Translations under genes and position numbers: made by a program
Source of the DNA: Posidoniimonas corsicana
Lineage (GTDB): Bacteria; Planctomycetota; Planctomycetia; Pirellulales; Lacipirellulaceae
DNA length: 64,000 bases
NCBI RefSeq assembly: GCF_007859765.1
Contig: NZ_SIHJ01000001.1
Span: forward strand, 3,141,156-3,205,155
Direction: 5' to 3'
The notes under the pieces: generated by a model
Told to the model about the DNA's origin: nothing
Seen by the model: only the letters and a program-made list of their open reading frames with translations
The model's database searches: none
Shown here: positions 33,139-46,000 of the stretch, piece after piece
Position numbering within the stretch: the stretch's first letter is position 1
Layout of the letters: every line of letters begins with the position of its first letter

Positions 33139-34140
33139 TTACGCTCGCGACGCGGTTTCAAGCTCGTCGACCTGCACGCCGTCGATGTCGCGGCGCAGCA
33201 GCAGGTAGATCGCCACCGCAGCGCACCACGCGTAGGCGGCGTAGAACACGGCCGGCAACTGCATCGCCACGGTGCGGAGCCAGAACGCGGCCACGGAGTC
33301 GGCAATACCGGGCTCTTCCGATGGCGTCGGGAGGAGCAGGCCCGTGAACCGCTCAAGCAGCAGCGTCGCGGCGGCGACCACCAGACCAACTGGCGCCGCC
33401 ACCAAGACCGCCGTAACCAAGTAGGCGACCAATCGAATCGGCCGCTGCGTGACGTAGGCGAACGCCCGGCTGGCGGCGTCAAACGAGTCGGTCCGCTCGA
33501 CCGCGGGGCACGCAATTAGCAGCGGCCAGTTGAGCGTCAGCAGCACCAGGATCACTGCCGCCACCGCCGCCAGGATTAGCGGTATCGGCAGCAGCAACGC
33601 CGACACGAAGTCGAGCAATGGCAGGTGCATCAGCCAGCCGTGCAGCCACAGCGGCAGCAGCAGCGCTGCGGCCGCCAGCCCCACGCCAACCACCGGCAGA
33701 CAGCGCACGCCCAGCAGCCGAGCCGACCCGGCCATCGCGGCGAACATTGCTGGCGGCGCGCGGAACGTTAGCTGCGCCGCGGCGATACGGGCGATGGCCC
33801 CGCCCACCAGCGACCACCAGACGAGCATCCCCACCGCGGCTGCGGCAGCGGGCCATCGGGCTGCGCCACCCAGTAGGAATGGATGGACAACGGTTCCAAC
33901 CACGGCCCGCCAGTGGTTGATGGGCCCCGGCAGCGCCGTGGCTAGGTCCAGCGAGGCTTCGAGTCGCGACGCCTCAACCGGGGCTTGCGGCGGCAGGAGC
34001 AGCGTCCCGACCGACGTCCCAACCAGGGCCAACGCCAGCACCCGCACCCGCACCGTGCAGGCCAGCGCCCGCACGAAGAACCGCCAGGGAAACAGGCCCT
34101 CCGAGTCCGGCCGGTCGGGGCTGGGTGGCGTCACGTCCAC
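33139..34140 (-). CDS. Polytopic membrane protein, unknown function
   Basis: A 333-residue protein with about six hydrophobic segments, including VLALALVGTSVGTLLL, a long stretch around 155-210 (LLGVRCLPVVGVGLAAAALLL and IPLILAAVAAVILVLLTL), and a C-terminal pair before a short cytoplasmic tail. No transport or catalytic motif is evident. It lies directly downstream of yacG on the same strand, so it may belong to the end of the chaperone operon. Confidence 0.65.
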   Translation of the reverse strand: MDVTPPSPDRPDSEGLFPWRFFVRALACTVRVRVLALALVGTSVGTLLLPPQAPVEASRLEASLDLATALPGPINHWRAVVGTVVHPFLLGGAARWPAAAAAVGMLVWWSLVGGAIARIAAAQLTFRAPPAMFAAMAGSARLLGVRCLPVVGVGLAAAALLLPLWLHGWLMHLPLLDFVSALLLPIPLILAAVAAVILVLLTLNWPLLIACPAVERTDSFDAASRAFAYVTQRPIRLVAYLVTAVLVAAPVGLVVAAATLLLERFTGLLLPTPSEEPGIADSVAAFWLRTVAMQLPAVFYAAYAWCAAVAIYLLLRRDIDGVQVDELETASRA

Positions 34141-34147
34141 GGCGTCC

Positions 34148-34321
34148 TTAGTTGTTCCACTCGGGCGGCTGCTCGTCGTCTTCCGGGTCGGGGATCGACG
34201 GCAGCGAGTACTCCTCGCCCAGCCACCGCCCGAGGTCGATCAGCTTGCACCGCTCGCTGCAGAAGGGCAGCGCCGGCGACTCGTCGGGCTTGAACTCGTT
34301 CTGGCAGATGGGGCACTTCAT
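34148..34321 (-). CDS. yacG: YacG-type zinc-finger protein (DNA gyrase inhibitor family)
   Basis: A 57-residue protein starting at the ATG complementary to 34319-34321. It opens MKCPIC and contains a second pair in [17 protein letters not shown], the C-x2-C-x(n)-C-x3-C zinc motif and following DLGRWL helix that define YacG. The C-terminal third is acidic. In E. coli, YacG binds GyrB and inhibits gyrase. Here it is the distal small gene of the chaperone cluster, 16 bp after the fmdB-type gene. Confidence 0.85.
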   Translation of the reverse strand: MKCPICQNEFKPDESPALPFCSERCKLIDLGRWLGEEYSLPSIPDPEDDEQPPEWNN

Positions 34322-34337
34322 AACCGGACGCGGCGCG

Positions 34338-34649
34338 TTAGTCCTTCGACGCCTTCTTGGCCTTGTCGCCGGTCGACTTCTTCGCCTTCTCGCCCTTGGC
34401 CTTCCCGCCGTCGCTCTTGGAGGACTCGCCCTTCTTGTCCTTCTCGGCGGCCTTCTTGTAAGAGTCGCTGCGGTAGTCGGTCTCGTAGAATCCGGAGCCC
34501 TTGAACACCACCGCGGCGCCGGTGCCGAACAGCCGCCGCAGCTTCAGCTTGCCGCACTCGGGGCACTTCTTCTTGACCGGGTCGTTGATCCCCTGGAACA
34601 GCTCGAACTCGTGGTCGCACGCGTCGCACTGGTAATCGTACGTGGGCAT
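34338..34649 (-). CDS. FmdB-family zinc-ribbon protein
   Basis: A 103-residue protein with the FmdB regulatory-protein signature at the very N terminus: [16 protein letters not shown], then [14 protein letters not shown], and the conserved [12 protein letters not shown]. This is a single zinc ribbon. The C-terminal 40 residues are Lys/Ser/Gly low complexity. FmdB was named as a putative regulator of amidase genes, but most members have no known role. It lies 42 bp after grpE in the same operon. Confidence 0.88.
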   Translation of the reverse strand: MPTYDYQCDACDHEFELFQGINDPVKKKCPECGKLKLRRLFGTGAAVVFKGSGFYETDYRSDSYKKAAEKDKKGESSKSDGGKAKGEKAKKSTGDKAKKASKD

Positions 34650-34691
34650 GGGCGTGAACTCAGTAACTCTTGGTTGGGAATAGCCGGCGAC

Positions 34692-35237
34692 CTACGCGTC
34701 GGCGGAGGCGGGGCCAGACGACACAATCACCTGGCTCGCCCGCACGACGCGGTCGTGCATCTTGTAGCCAGTCTGCACGTCCTGGACGACCGAGCCGGCC
34801 GGCGCGTCGTCCGAGGGCTGCTGCAGGATCGCCTCGTGGAAGTCGGGGTTGAACGGCTGGCCGGCCGCCTCGATCGGCTCGCACTTGTGCTGCGTGAGCG
34901 TGGTGACCAGCTGCTGGCGGACCAGCTTGATCCCCTCTAGCAGACCACCGGTCTGGCCCTCCTTCTCGGCCGACTCGATCGCGCGGTCCACGTTGTCCAG
35001 CACCGGCAGCAGGTCGCGGGCCAGCGGCAGCGCGGCGTACTTGCGTTCTTCTTGCAGCTGGCGGGCGCCGCGGGAAATCTGGTTCTGCACCTCGGCCTGC
35101 AGACGCAGGATGCGGTCGTTGGCCGCCGCCAGCTGGTCCTCCGGCGTGGGCTCAGCGGGCTGCCCGGCGTCATCCAGCTGGATGTCCTCCACCGTCACGT
35201 CCAGGCCCTCTTCGTTGGGTTGCTCTTTCTCTGCCAT
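34692..35237 (-). CDS. grpE: Nucleotide exchange factor GrpE
   Basis: A 181-residue DnaK co-chaperone. An acidic disordered N terminus is followed by the long dimerisation helix (RILRLQAEVQNQ, with coiled-coil pattern), the four-helix region (LARDLLPVLDNVDRAIE) and the C-terminal beta-wing (NPDFHEAILQQP, VVQDVQTGYKMHDRVVRASQVIVS). Family-standard length. It starts 1 bp after the dnaJ stop codon. No dnaK gene is in the window. Confidence 0.95.
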   Translation of the reverse strand: MAEKEQPNEEGLDVTVEDIQLDDAGQPAEPTPEDQLAAANDRILRLQAEVQNQISRGARQLQEERKYAALPLARDLLPVLDNVDRAIESAEKEGQTGGLLEGIKLVRQQLVTTLTQHKCEPIEAAGQPFNPDFHEAILQQPSDDAPAGSVVQDVQTGYKMHDRVVRASQVIVSSGPASADA

Positions 35238-35238
35238 C

Positions 35239-36387
35239 TCAGTCCTCCACCTCGGCGGGCTCCTGCTCGTGCGTGAAGTATTCCTTCAGCTGACCGAAGA
35301 AGGTCTTACGCTCGGGCGCCACGTTCTTGTGTTCCAGCTGCGCGAGCTCGCGGAGCTTCTGCTTCTCTTCCTTCGACAGCTTCTTGGGGACCTCGATCGT
35401 AACCTGCACGAGCAGGTCCCCCAAGCCTCGCCGCCGGGGATCGGGCATGCCCTCGCCCGCCATCCGGAACACCTCGCCGGACTGGGTGCCGGCGGGCACC
35501 TCGAACTCGGTCTTGCCGTGCAGGGTCGGGATCTCGATCGTGCTGCCCAGCGCGGCCTGCGTGTAGCTGATCGGCACGCGGCAGACCAGGTGCTGCCCCT
35601 CCCGCTCGAAGAGCGGGTGCTGCAGCACCGAGACGAAGCAGTAGCAGTCGCCGCGGGGGCCGCCGCCGGGGCTCGGCTCGCCCTCGCCCGAGATCCGCAC
35701 CCGCATGCCGTCGTCGACGCCGGCGGGGATCTTCACCTTGGTCACGACCCGGCGGAGCTTCTGGCCGGCGCCGCGGCAGTCGGTGCACGGGCGGCCGACC
35801 GTCGAGCCCTCGCCGTGGCAGGCGGGGCAGGTGGTCTGCATGCGGATGATGCCGGCCGACTGGATCACCCTGCCGGCGCCGCCGCAGTAGCCGCACTGCT
35901 CGCGTGAGCTGCCCGGCGCGGCGCCGGAGCCGCTGCAGTTCTCGCACGCCTCGTGGCGTTGGAACTCGACCTCCTTCTCGCACCCCTCGGCGGCCTCGTG
36001 CAGCGTGAGCGTAACGTCGCACCGCACGTCGCGGCCCGGCCGGGCGCGGCCACGGCCGCCACGCTGCCCGCCAAACATGTCGCCGAAGATGTCGCCGAAG
36101 GCCGAGAAGATGTCCTCGACGTCGTGGAAGTGGCCCCCGCCGCCGCCCCCCGCGCCGTTCACCCCGGCGTGGCCGAAGCGGTCGTAGCGGGAACGCTTGT
36201 CGGCGTCCGACAGCACCTCGAACGCCTCGGCCGCCTCCTTGAACTGGGCGACCGCCTCATCGTCGCCCGGGTTCTTGTCCGGGTGGTACTTGATGGCGAG
36301 CTTGCGGTAGGCGCTGGAGATCACCTCGCCGGACGCGGTGCGTTCGACGCCAAGCACTTCGTAGTAGCAGCGTTGGGTGGCCATCAT
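35239..36387 (-). CDS. dnaJ: Chaperone protein DnaJ
   Basis: A 382-residue DnaK co-chaperone with complete class I architecture: J domain (residues 7-72, HPD motif in [10 protein letters not shown]), Gly/Phe linker, four CxxCxGxG-type zinc repeats ([32 protein letters not shown]), then the substrate-binding C-terminal domains. Two adjacent ATG codons allow a start at 36387 or 36384. It overlaps nothing and is followed by grpE after 1 bp, clearly one transcript. Confidence 0.96.
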   Translation of the reverse strand: MMATQRCYYEVLGVERTASGEVISSAYRKLAIKYHPDKNPGDDEAVAQFKEAAEAFEVLSDADKRSRYDRFGHAGVNGAGGGGGGHFHDVEDIFSAFGDIFGDMFGGQRGGRGRARPGRDVRCDVTLTLHEAAEGCEKEVEFQRHEACENCSGSGAAPGSSREQCGYCGGAGRVIQSAGIIRMQTTCPACHGEGSTVGRPCTDCRGAGQKLRRVVTKVKIPAGVDDGMRVRISGEGEPSPGGGPRGDCYCFVSVLQHPLFEREGQHLVCRVPISYTQAALGSTIEIPTLHGKTEFEVPAGTQSGEVFRMAGEGMPDPRRRGLGDLLVQVTIEVPKKLSKEEKQKLRELAQLEHKNVAPERKTFFGQLKEYFTHEQEPAEVED

Positions 36388-36470
36388 ATCTCGCGTCTGT
36401 TAGCAGCCGTGCTAAGCGTTTGTCGGGGCGCCGGCCGCGTTGGCGGGCGGCCCCATTGGATCCTGAGCCT

Positions 36471-36504
36471 AAAAACCGGGCCACCCCAATCGGAGTGGCC
36501 CGGT
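36471..36504 (-). terminator. Intrinsic terminator after the second groEL
   Basis: ACCGGGCCAC and GTGGCCCGGT form a perfect 10-bp stem with a 10-nt loop, preceded by AAAAA (TTTTT in the direction of transcription). It lies 27 bp after the groEL stop and would attenuate or end transcription before dnaJ. Confidence 0.75.
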
Positions 36505-36531
36505 CGTCGGTACAACTCGGATCGGCCGGGC

Positions 36532-38151
<1,620 letters not shown>

Positions 38152-38253
38152 GGGTGGCTCCTGTGGTAGTTGTGCGTTGTGAGTTGCCCGTCGTCCGGTG
38201 CGTGTCGCGTCGCCGGCGGCCTGCTTCGGCCCCCCGGCGACGGACCACGGACA

Positions 38254-38556
38254 CTAGACAGCGACCTTCGCCAGGATGTCGCTCTCGCGGAGGATCTTGT
38301 ACTCCACGCCATCGACCTCCACCTCGGAGCCGCCGTACTTGCCGTAGATGACCTCGTCGCCGATCTTGACGGACAGCTCGCCGCGGGCGCCGCTGTCCAG
38401 CAGCTTGCCGACGCCGACCGCCACGACCTTGCCGCGTTGGGGCTTCTCGCGGGCCGCGTCCGGCAGCACGATGCCGCCGGCGGTCATCTCTTCGGCGTCG
38501 ACGGGGTGAACAACAACGCGGTCATCGAGCGGACGCAGGTTAAGGGACTTCGCCAT
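38254..38556 (-). CDS. groS: Co-chaperonin GroES
   Basis: A 100-residue heptameric lid of GroEL. The N-terminal [29 protein letters not shown] contains the mobile loop with its hydrophobic IVL tripeptide, and the C-terminal [24 protein letters not shown] is conserved. It lies between two groEL genes, and the single GroES presumably serves both. Confidence 0.96.
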   Translation of the reverse strand: MAKSLNLRPLDDRVVVHPVDAEEMTAGGIVLPDAAREKPQRGKVVAVGVGKLLDSGARGELSVKIGDEVIYGKYGGSEVEVDGVEYKILRESDILAKVAV

Positions 38557-38642
38557 GGGTAGGTTTCCTTACGTGTATGTGGTTGTGTCTGTTGGATGAA
38601 GACTCGTCCTGACGGACGACGCTACTCGGGTGTGTGCGCGGC

Positions 38643-40346
<1,704 letters not shown>

Positions 40347-40491
40347 TGTTTGACCTCCTGAGGGTGATTCTTGACCCATGCGGGCCGGGAGTCTTCTTCG
40401 CGTTCCCGCCGGCGGGGCCGACGGGTCGGGGTGTGCGTTGAATGGGGCTGCGGTCCGTTATTGGCAGGCGCAGCCTGTCCGCCCCTGCTGA

Positions 40492-40509
40492 ATGCAATCA
40501 CCGTGCCAG
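40492..40509 (-). promoter_or_regulatory. Sigma-54 (-24/-12) promoter for the chaperone operon
   Basis: On the minus strand CTGGCACGGTGATTGCAT matches the RpoN consensus (YTGGCACG, 4 nt, TTGCW) at every defined position, with the GG and GC dinucleotides correctly spaced. It predicts a transcript start near 40480 and a leader of about 135 nt before the groEL GTG. Confidence 0.65.
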
Positions 40510-40752
40510 CAACCCGAACAACGCCCTAAGTCGCTATTTGAGAATGCCTTACAGAGCTCGGCTCGCTTCCGCCGAACAAGGCCGGCCGGCAAGGGCTGCC
40601 AAACTGGCAGCGGGAGAGGATTGGCTCGCGGTGCGGCCAAACCGGAATGCCCCCCTCGGGGCTGGCGGCTCGCTCAGCGGGGATTTTCCTACCGAATCGC
40701 CGGATGGCGCGTAAATGCTGTCGCAATACCCCTTGGCGGGGCGATGTCGCAC

Positions 40753-40782
40753 TTAAGCTGTGGGTCGCAAACCCCCTATACT
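40753..40782 (+). promoter_or_regulatory. Possible sigma-70 promoter for the EIIA-SLC4 gene
   Basis: TTAAGC (40753-40758) and TATACT (40777-40782) are 18 bp apart. The -10 box matches at five of six positions. It lies 54 bp before the GTG start. Confidence 0.4.
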
Positions 40783-40835
40783 CTCAGCACCCCGCGGGCG
40801 CCCGGCCCGTCGTCATGAGATCCACGAGGTGATTT

Positions 40836-42884
40836 GTGCAGGTATTGCGAGACTGCTTCAGCCCCGACAACACCCTGCTGGACGTTCCGGCCCACGACCT
40901 GCCCACGGCGTTCCGGGTGGCGGTAGAACACCTGGTGGACACGGGACGCGTAGACGCCGAACGGGCGGCGGATGTCCAGACGGCGCTGCTGCGCCGCGAG
41001 GCCGAGGCCTCGACCGCGATCGGCCACGCCGTGGCGGTTCCGCACGTCTACCTGGACGCGATCAAGGAGCCGGTCGTGCTGTTCGTCCGGCTCGAGCACC
41101 CGATCAACCTGGGCGCTCCCGACGGCGTACCGACGCAACACCTGTTCTTCCTGCTGGGACCGCCCAACGCCACGTCCGCGCACCTGGACACACTGGCCAG
41201 CGTCGCGCGGCTCATGGCCGACGACGAGTTCCGGTACGAGGTGGGCAAGGCCCGCACGCCCGACGACCTGGCGGCCTCGCTAGAAAGCTACATCGACCGC
41301 AACACGGCCGCCCCGGAAGAAACGCCGGTCGCCGACGTCGGCCTCGAATGGACCGGGCGATTCGCCGGCGGCTTGCGGCAGGACGTCGCCCGCAAGCGGC
41401 CGTGGTACGTCAAGGACTTCGTTGACGGGCTGCACGCCAAGTGCGTTGGGTCGGCGGTGTTCCTGTTCTTCGCGTGCCTTGCCCCGGCGCTGACCTTCGG
41501 CGGCCTGCTGGCGGCGGGCACCGGCAACGAGATCGGCACGGTCGAGATCATTGTCGGCACCGCGCTGAGCGGGGTGCTGTACGCGCTGCTGGGCGGGCAG
41601 CCGCTGATCATCCTCGGCTTCACCGGCCCGGTGCTGGTGCTGACCGTCAAGCTCTACGAGCTGTGCCAAGCGTGGGACGCGCCGTTCCTGCCGACCTACG
41701 GCTGGGTCGGCCTGTGGGCGGCAGGGTTCCTGCTGCTGATGTCTGTGCTGGACGCCAGCTTCCTGATGAAGTACTTCACGCGGTTCACCGACGAGATCTT
41801 CAGCGCGTTGATGTCGCTGATCTTCATCCACTACGCGATCGTCAAGCTCGCCGACGAGTTCCAGGGCCTGGAGGCGGACCAGCACCACGACACGGCCCTC
41901 CTGACGCTGCTGCTGGCGCTCGGCACGTTCTACATCGCGATGAGCCTCTCGGGCCTCCGCCGCAGCAGCTACCTGCTGCCCTGGATGCGCGAGTTCCTGG
42001 CCGACTTCGGGCCGATGATTGCGTTGGGCGCTATGAGCATCGTCGCGTTCAACCTGGACGAGGTGTTCCTCGACACGCTGCAGGCGCCCGACCAGTTCGG
42101 CACCACCTCGGGAAGGCCTTGGCTGGTCGACCTGTGGGCGGCGCCCCCGTGGCTCCGCCTGGCGGCGGCCGCGCCCGGCCTGCTGATCGCCGTGCTGATC
42201 TACCTGGTGCAGAACATCACCGCCCGGCTGGTGAACAGCCCCGACCACAAGCTGCGGCACGGGCACGGCTACCACCTCGACCTGGCCGTGCTGGCGGGGC
42301 TGACCGGGCTCTGCTCGCTGTTCGGCCTGCCCTGGTTTGCGGCCGCCACGGTCCGCTCGCTGAACCACGTCCGCAGCCTGGCGACCTTCGAAGAGGTGGC
42401 CCGGCCCGGCAGCTCGCCCCACGAGCGCATCATCCACGTCCGCGAGAACCGGCTGACCGGCATCGCCATCCACGGCCTGATCGCGTGCGCCCTGCTGCTG
42501 CTGCCCTACCTGCGGTACGTGCCGCTGGCGGTGCTGTACGGCGTGTTTCTGTTCATGGGCGTGGTGTCGATGGCCGGCAACCAGTTCTTCGAGCGGCTCA
42601 GCCTGTGGGTCAAGGACCCGGACCTGTACCCGATGACCCACTACATCCGCCGGGCGCCGATCTGGGTGATCCACTCGTTCACCGGCGTGCAGTTCGTCTG
42701 CCTGGCCGTGCTGTGGGTGGTGAACCTCAACAAGAACCCGGCGATCAGCATCCTGTTCCCCATGTTCGTCGCGTTGCTGGTGCCGGTGCGGTTCGCGCTG
42801 AACCGGTTCTACAAGCGGCCGCACCTCGAGGCGCTCGACGCCGCCGAGGAGCCGGAGGACGAGGCCACCCACTGGGCCGCGTAG
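40836..42884 (+). CDS. PTS EIIA-like domain fused to SLC4-type anion (bicarbonate) transporter
   Basis: 682 residues from a GTG start with GAGGTG a few bases upstream. Residues 1-155 resemble PTS EIIA type 2 domains, with TAIGHAVAVPH (His64, His70) at the place of the phosphorylated active-site His and VVLFVRL after it. Residues 190-660 form a polytopic SLC4/HCO3-transporter domain: the opening LHAKCVGSAVFLFFACLAPALTFGGLL and GGQPLIILGFTGPVLVL are the band-3-family signatures of TM1 and TM3. About 12-14 spans are expected, ending in an acidic cytoplasmic tail. It probably moves bicarbonate or another anion across the inner membrane. The EIIA domain may regulate it. Confidence 0.87.
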   Translation: MQVLRDCFSPDNTLLDVPAHDLPTAFRVAVEHLVDTGRVDAERAADVQTALLRREAEASTAIGHAVAVPHVYLDAIKEPVVLFVRLEHPINLGAPDGVPTQHLFFLLGPPNATSAHLDTLASVARLMADDEFRYEVGKARTPDDLAASLESYIDRNTAAPEETPVADVGLEWTGRFAGGLRQDVARKRPWYVKDFVDGLHAKCVGSAVFLFFACLAPALTFGGLLAAGTGNEIGTVEIIVGTALSGVLYALLGGQPLIILGFTGPVLVLTVKLYELCQAWDAPFLPTYGWVGLWAAGFLLLMSVLDASFLMKYFTRFTDEIFSALMSLIFIHYAIVKLADEFQGLEADQHHDTALLTLLLALGTFYIAMSLSGLRRSSYLLPWMREFLADFGPMIALGAMSIVAFNLDEVFLDTLQAPDQFGTTSGRPWLVDLWAAPPWLRLAAAAPGLLIAVLIYLVQNITARLVNSPDHKLRHGHGYHLDLAVLAGLTGLCSLFGLPWFAAATVRSLNHVRSLATFEEVARPGSSPHERIIHVRENRLTGIAIHGLIACALLLLPYLRYVPLAVLYGVFLFMGVVSMAGNQFFERLSLWVKDPDLYPMTHYIRRAPIWVIHSFTGVQFVCLAVLWVVNLNKNPAISILFPMFVALLVPVRFALNRFYKRPHLEALDAAEEPEDEATHWAA

Positions 42885-43004
42885 CCGCCGTGCAAGTCGC
42901 TGGGCAGGCTTGGCGGAGCGGTGAATGCTAAGCACGCAACGCTGTGGGCCCGGAAACCAGCGTCGCGAGGCTGAGCAGGCGCCCCCACAGCGCAAACTAG
43001 CAAG

Positions 43005-43036
43005 AAAAAGCCGCGTGGGAGTACCCACGCGGCTTT
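43005..43036. terminator. Bidirectional intrinsic terminator
   Basis: AAAGCCGCGTGGG (43007-43019) and CCCACGCGGCTTT (43024-43036) form a perfect 13-bp stem with a 4-nt loop. It serves the convergent transporter and protease genes. Confidence 0.85.
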
Positions 43037-43070
43037 GTGATGGCTGCGGATTCGACGGGGGCCCGCTCGC

Positions 43071-46000
43071 CTAGGCGTTCAGGTCGTCGTCGGCAAGCGC
43101 CAAGGCCAGGGCCTCGACTTCCTCGACCTCTTCGTCCGGGGCAAAGCTCACGAACTCGAGCGAATCCTCCTCGTCCGCGATGTCGATCTCGGCAAAGTAC
43201 AGGTCGAGGTCGCTGGCGCGGCCGGCGGCCGCGACAAGCTCCGCCTCGCCGCTGTCGAGGCTGACCGACGGCAGGCTGCGGGTCGGGCGGGCCGAGGTGT
43301 CGACGACCCAGGTCGCGGTCGCCTGATCGGAGGCGCCCACGGCAAAGGGATCGGCCTCCGCCTGTTCGCCGCTCTTGGCTACGGCGTCGGACAGCGACTG
43401 ATCGCCGTCGACCGGCGCGGCGGCGACGGATTCTTCTACTGCGTTGCCCGTGTTAATCAGGCGGTAGACCGGCACGTACCGGGCGTTTTCGCCGTGGCCA
43501 ACCTTCTGCACGAGCACCTCAACGCCCATCGCGGCGAGTTGCTCAGGAGTGTAGGGCACCTGATGATAAGGCGCAGCGATCAAACTAGTGCTCGAAGCCG
43601 CCTCCGCTACCGCCTCGCCGGCTCCCAAGTTGTCACGCCAGACACTGTAATCGGCGGCATCGACGCGGCCGTCGCCGTTGCCGTCGGCCGCCAGGTCGGG
43701 ACCGGTCTGGCCGTAGCTCGACCGCCAAATCAGGTAGTCGTCGTCGTCGACGACGCTGTTGCCGTCGTAGTCGCCGGCGGGCAGGAACACCGCGTTGAGC
43801 GAAGCCTGGTACACGTAGTCCTCGACCTCGCCGATGGTCGCCCCGCCGCTGTAGCCCAGGCCACCTACGCCCCAGCGGAAGCGGGCGGCGAGGGCCGCGC
43901 CCTCGGACACGTCAGGAGCGGTGATCGTCGGCAGCGCGATCTTGCCGTCCGACCCGGTCGTGACGCCGGCCACCCAGGTGCCCGGGTTGAGGTCGATGTC
44001 GTTGTACACGTGCTCGCCGGCGTCGTCCCAGTCGCCGTCGCCGTTGAAGTCGATCCAGGCGTTCAGGAAGTAGCCGGTGCCGGCGGTGGTGACCGTGAAG
44101 CCGAACTCTTCGCCGTCGCTGATGACGCCGTCGGCGCCAAACCGCGGGACGACGCCGTCTTCGTCGTCGATGTCACCGTCCAGGTCGTCGCCGTCGGCCG
44201 CGCTGGACGGCTGGCCGTCCACTTCACCGTCGATGGCCGCGCCCAGTCGAACGCCGGCGATGATCTGGTGCCACGCGCCGCCTTCAGAGGCCAGCGTCGG
44301 GAAGTCGGCCAGGTCGCCCCAGTCGCGGCCCGCCAGGCTGACCACGCCGAACGACACGCCCGAGCTGACCACACCGCTCTGCGCGTTGATGGTCCGCGAG
44401 CCTTCGCCCGGGTCGAGGATGCCGTTGCCGTTCTGGTCGTTGAACGGAGTGGTCTGAACCAGCGGAGACTCGACACTCACGGCGATGTCGATCGAGCCGG
44501 TGGTGAGCAGCGACAGCTCGTAGACGCCGCCGTCGTTGGTGGTGGTGCGGCGTTCGCCTTCATCCAGCAGGCCGTTGCCGTTGGAGTCGGCGAACACCGT
44601 CACGCCCGAGACGCCAAACTCGTTGAAGTTCTTGACGCCGTCCAGGTTGGTGTCGTGGAACACCTGCCCGGTCACCGACGCCGCGCCGCCTCCGCTGCCA
44701 CCGCCGTTGCCACCGATCTCGTACACAAAATCAAACGACTCGCCCGCCAGGTTCGTCGGCGACACATACTCAAGGTAGGACCCGCTGCTCGGCGAAACCA
44801 GCGTGAAGCCCGACAGGTCTTCGACGCGGAACTCAACGAACCGCGGCCTGTCCAGCCCGCTCATGTCGATCGAGTACAGGCCGTTCGTGTCCGAGACCGC
44901 GAACGGCTCGGTGCTGAGCTGGAACGCGCCGTCCTCGTTGAGGTCGGCGTAGACCAGCACGCCGCTCTTGGCCACGTCGCCCGACGTCGGGTTGTAGGCC
45001 CGGTCGCCGTTGGCGTCGGTGTAGATCCGGCCCTGGAACTCAGGCGCGGCGCCAGAGCTTAGTAGGAAGTTGATGCCGCGGACGTCGTCCCGAGTGGTAA
45101 AGCCGGTGCCGGCGTCCATAAAGGGGATGGGGGCGCCGTTCTCGTCGGCTAATACGTCGTAGACGGTGGCCGGATTGTAGATCGAGAGCGAGGTGTCTCC
45201 CTCTAGGCCGTAGGTGTCGACGAGGGGGGTGAATAAAAGGTCCGTGCGGATGTTGCTGACGCTGACAAAATAGTAGTTGCCCGCCAGGTCCTGCTCGACC
45301 GTGACTAGCTGGCCGGCTTGATCATAGATCTCCAGCAGGGCGTCGACCTCCTCCACCTCCGGGTCCCCGTCGGCGGGGAGCGTCGTGACAACGTGCGACC
45401 AGTTGCCGTTGATCACGATCTCGACCGGGTCGGCGTCCGGATCCGTGGGCATGCCCATGATTAGGCCGGTTTCGCCATCGAGCGTGTACTCAAACGTGTC
45501 GTCCGGGTCGGTGACCGTTAGGCCGCCGTTGGGGTCCGTCGGATCAACCGCCAAAGCGAGGTACTGCTGAGCGTTAAACCCGGTCGGCGTGGGATCCCAG
45601 TCGAGGATGACGACCGGCGCTCCAGACGCGTCGGTGAACAGCGGCGCGCCGTTCTCATCATAGGGCTCAACCTCATCCCCCATTTCGTTTACAAACCGCA
45701 CCGACTGAGACGGACGGAAGTTGTGGCCCTCGCCAACCGGCCCTTGCCCAGACCCAAGGTTGGTGACCATCGCGGTCACCGCCAGCCCGTCGGCGTCGAA
45801 CGCCCCCGGCTGGCCCGAGAAATCTACAATCGGGACGACATACTCGAGCTCGCCCGTGTCGATGTTCTCTTGCGTAACGAACTCGGGCCTCCGCCCGTAG
45901 TGGTCCCAGGCGAAGAAGTAGTCGTCGGTGACGCGCCACTCGCCCTGGTACTTCGGCAGGAAGTTCATGGCGTCGGGGTCGTCGGGGTCCGCGACGGGTG

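Larger units (their letters stand above)
40347..40835. other. Control region between chaperone operon and anion transporter
   Basis: No gene is supported here. The left part is the groEL leader with a sigma-54 type promoter; the right part contains a weak sigma-70 promoter for the transporter. No CIRCE inverted repeat (TTAGCACTC and its complement) is seen. Confidence 0.6.

Noticed and set aside
40380-40835. CIRCE (HrcA) operator for the groEL operon
   Set aside because: No TTAGCACTC / GAGTGCTAA inverted repeat, even allowing a few mismatches, was seen upstream of groEL or groES.
42941-42991. GCTGTGGG/CCCACAGC inverted repeat as another member of the double-hairpin family
   Set aside because: The arms are only 8 bp, the inner hairpins are missing, and the GCCGGGYGCC ends are absent.
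41280-43028. 582-residue frame antisense to the EIIA-SLC4 gene
   Set aside because: It mirrors the transporter on the opposite strand, with His/Gln/Arg-rich composition typical of antisense frames in GC-rich DNA.
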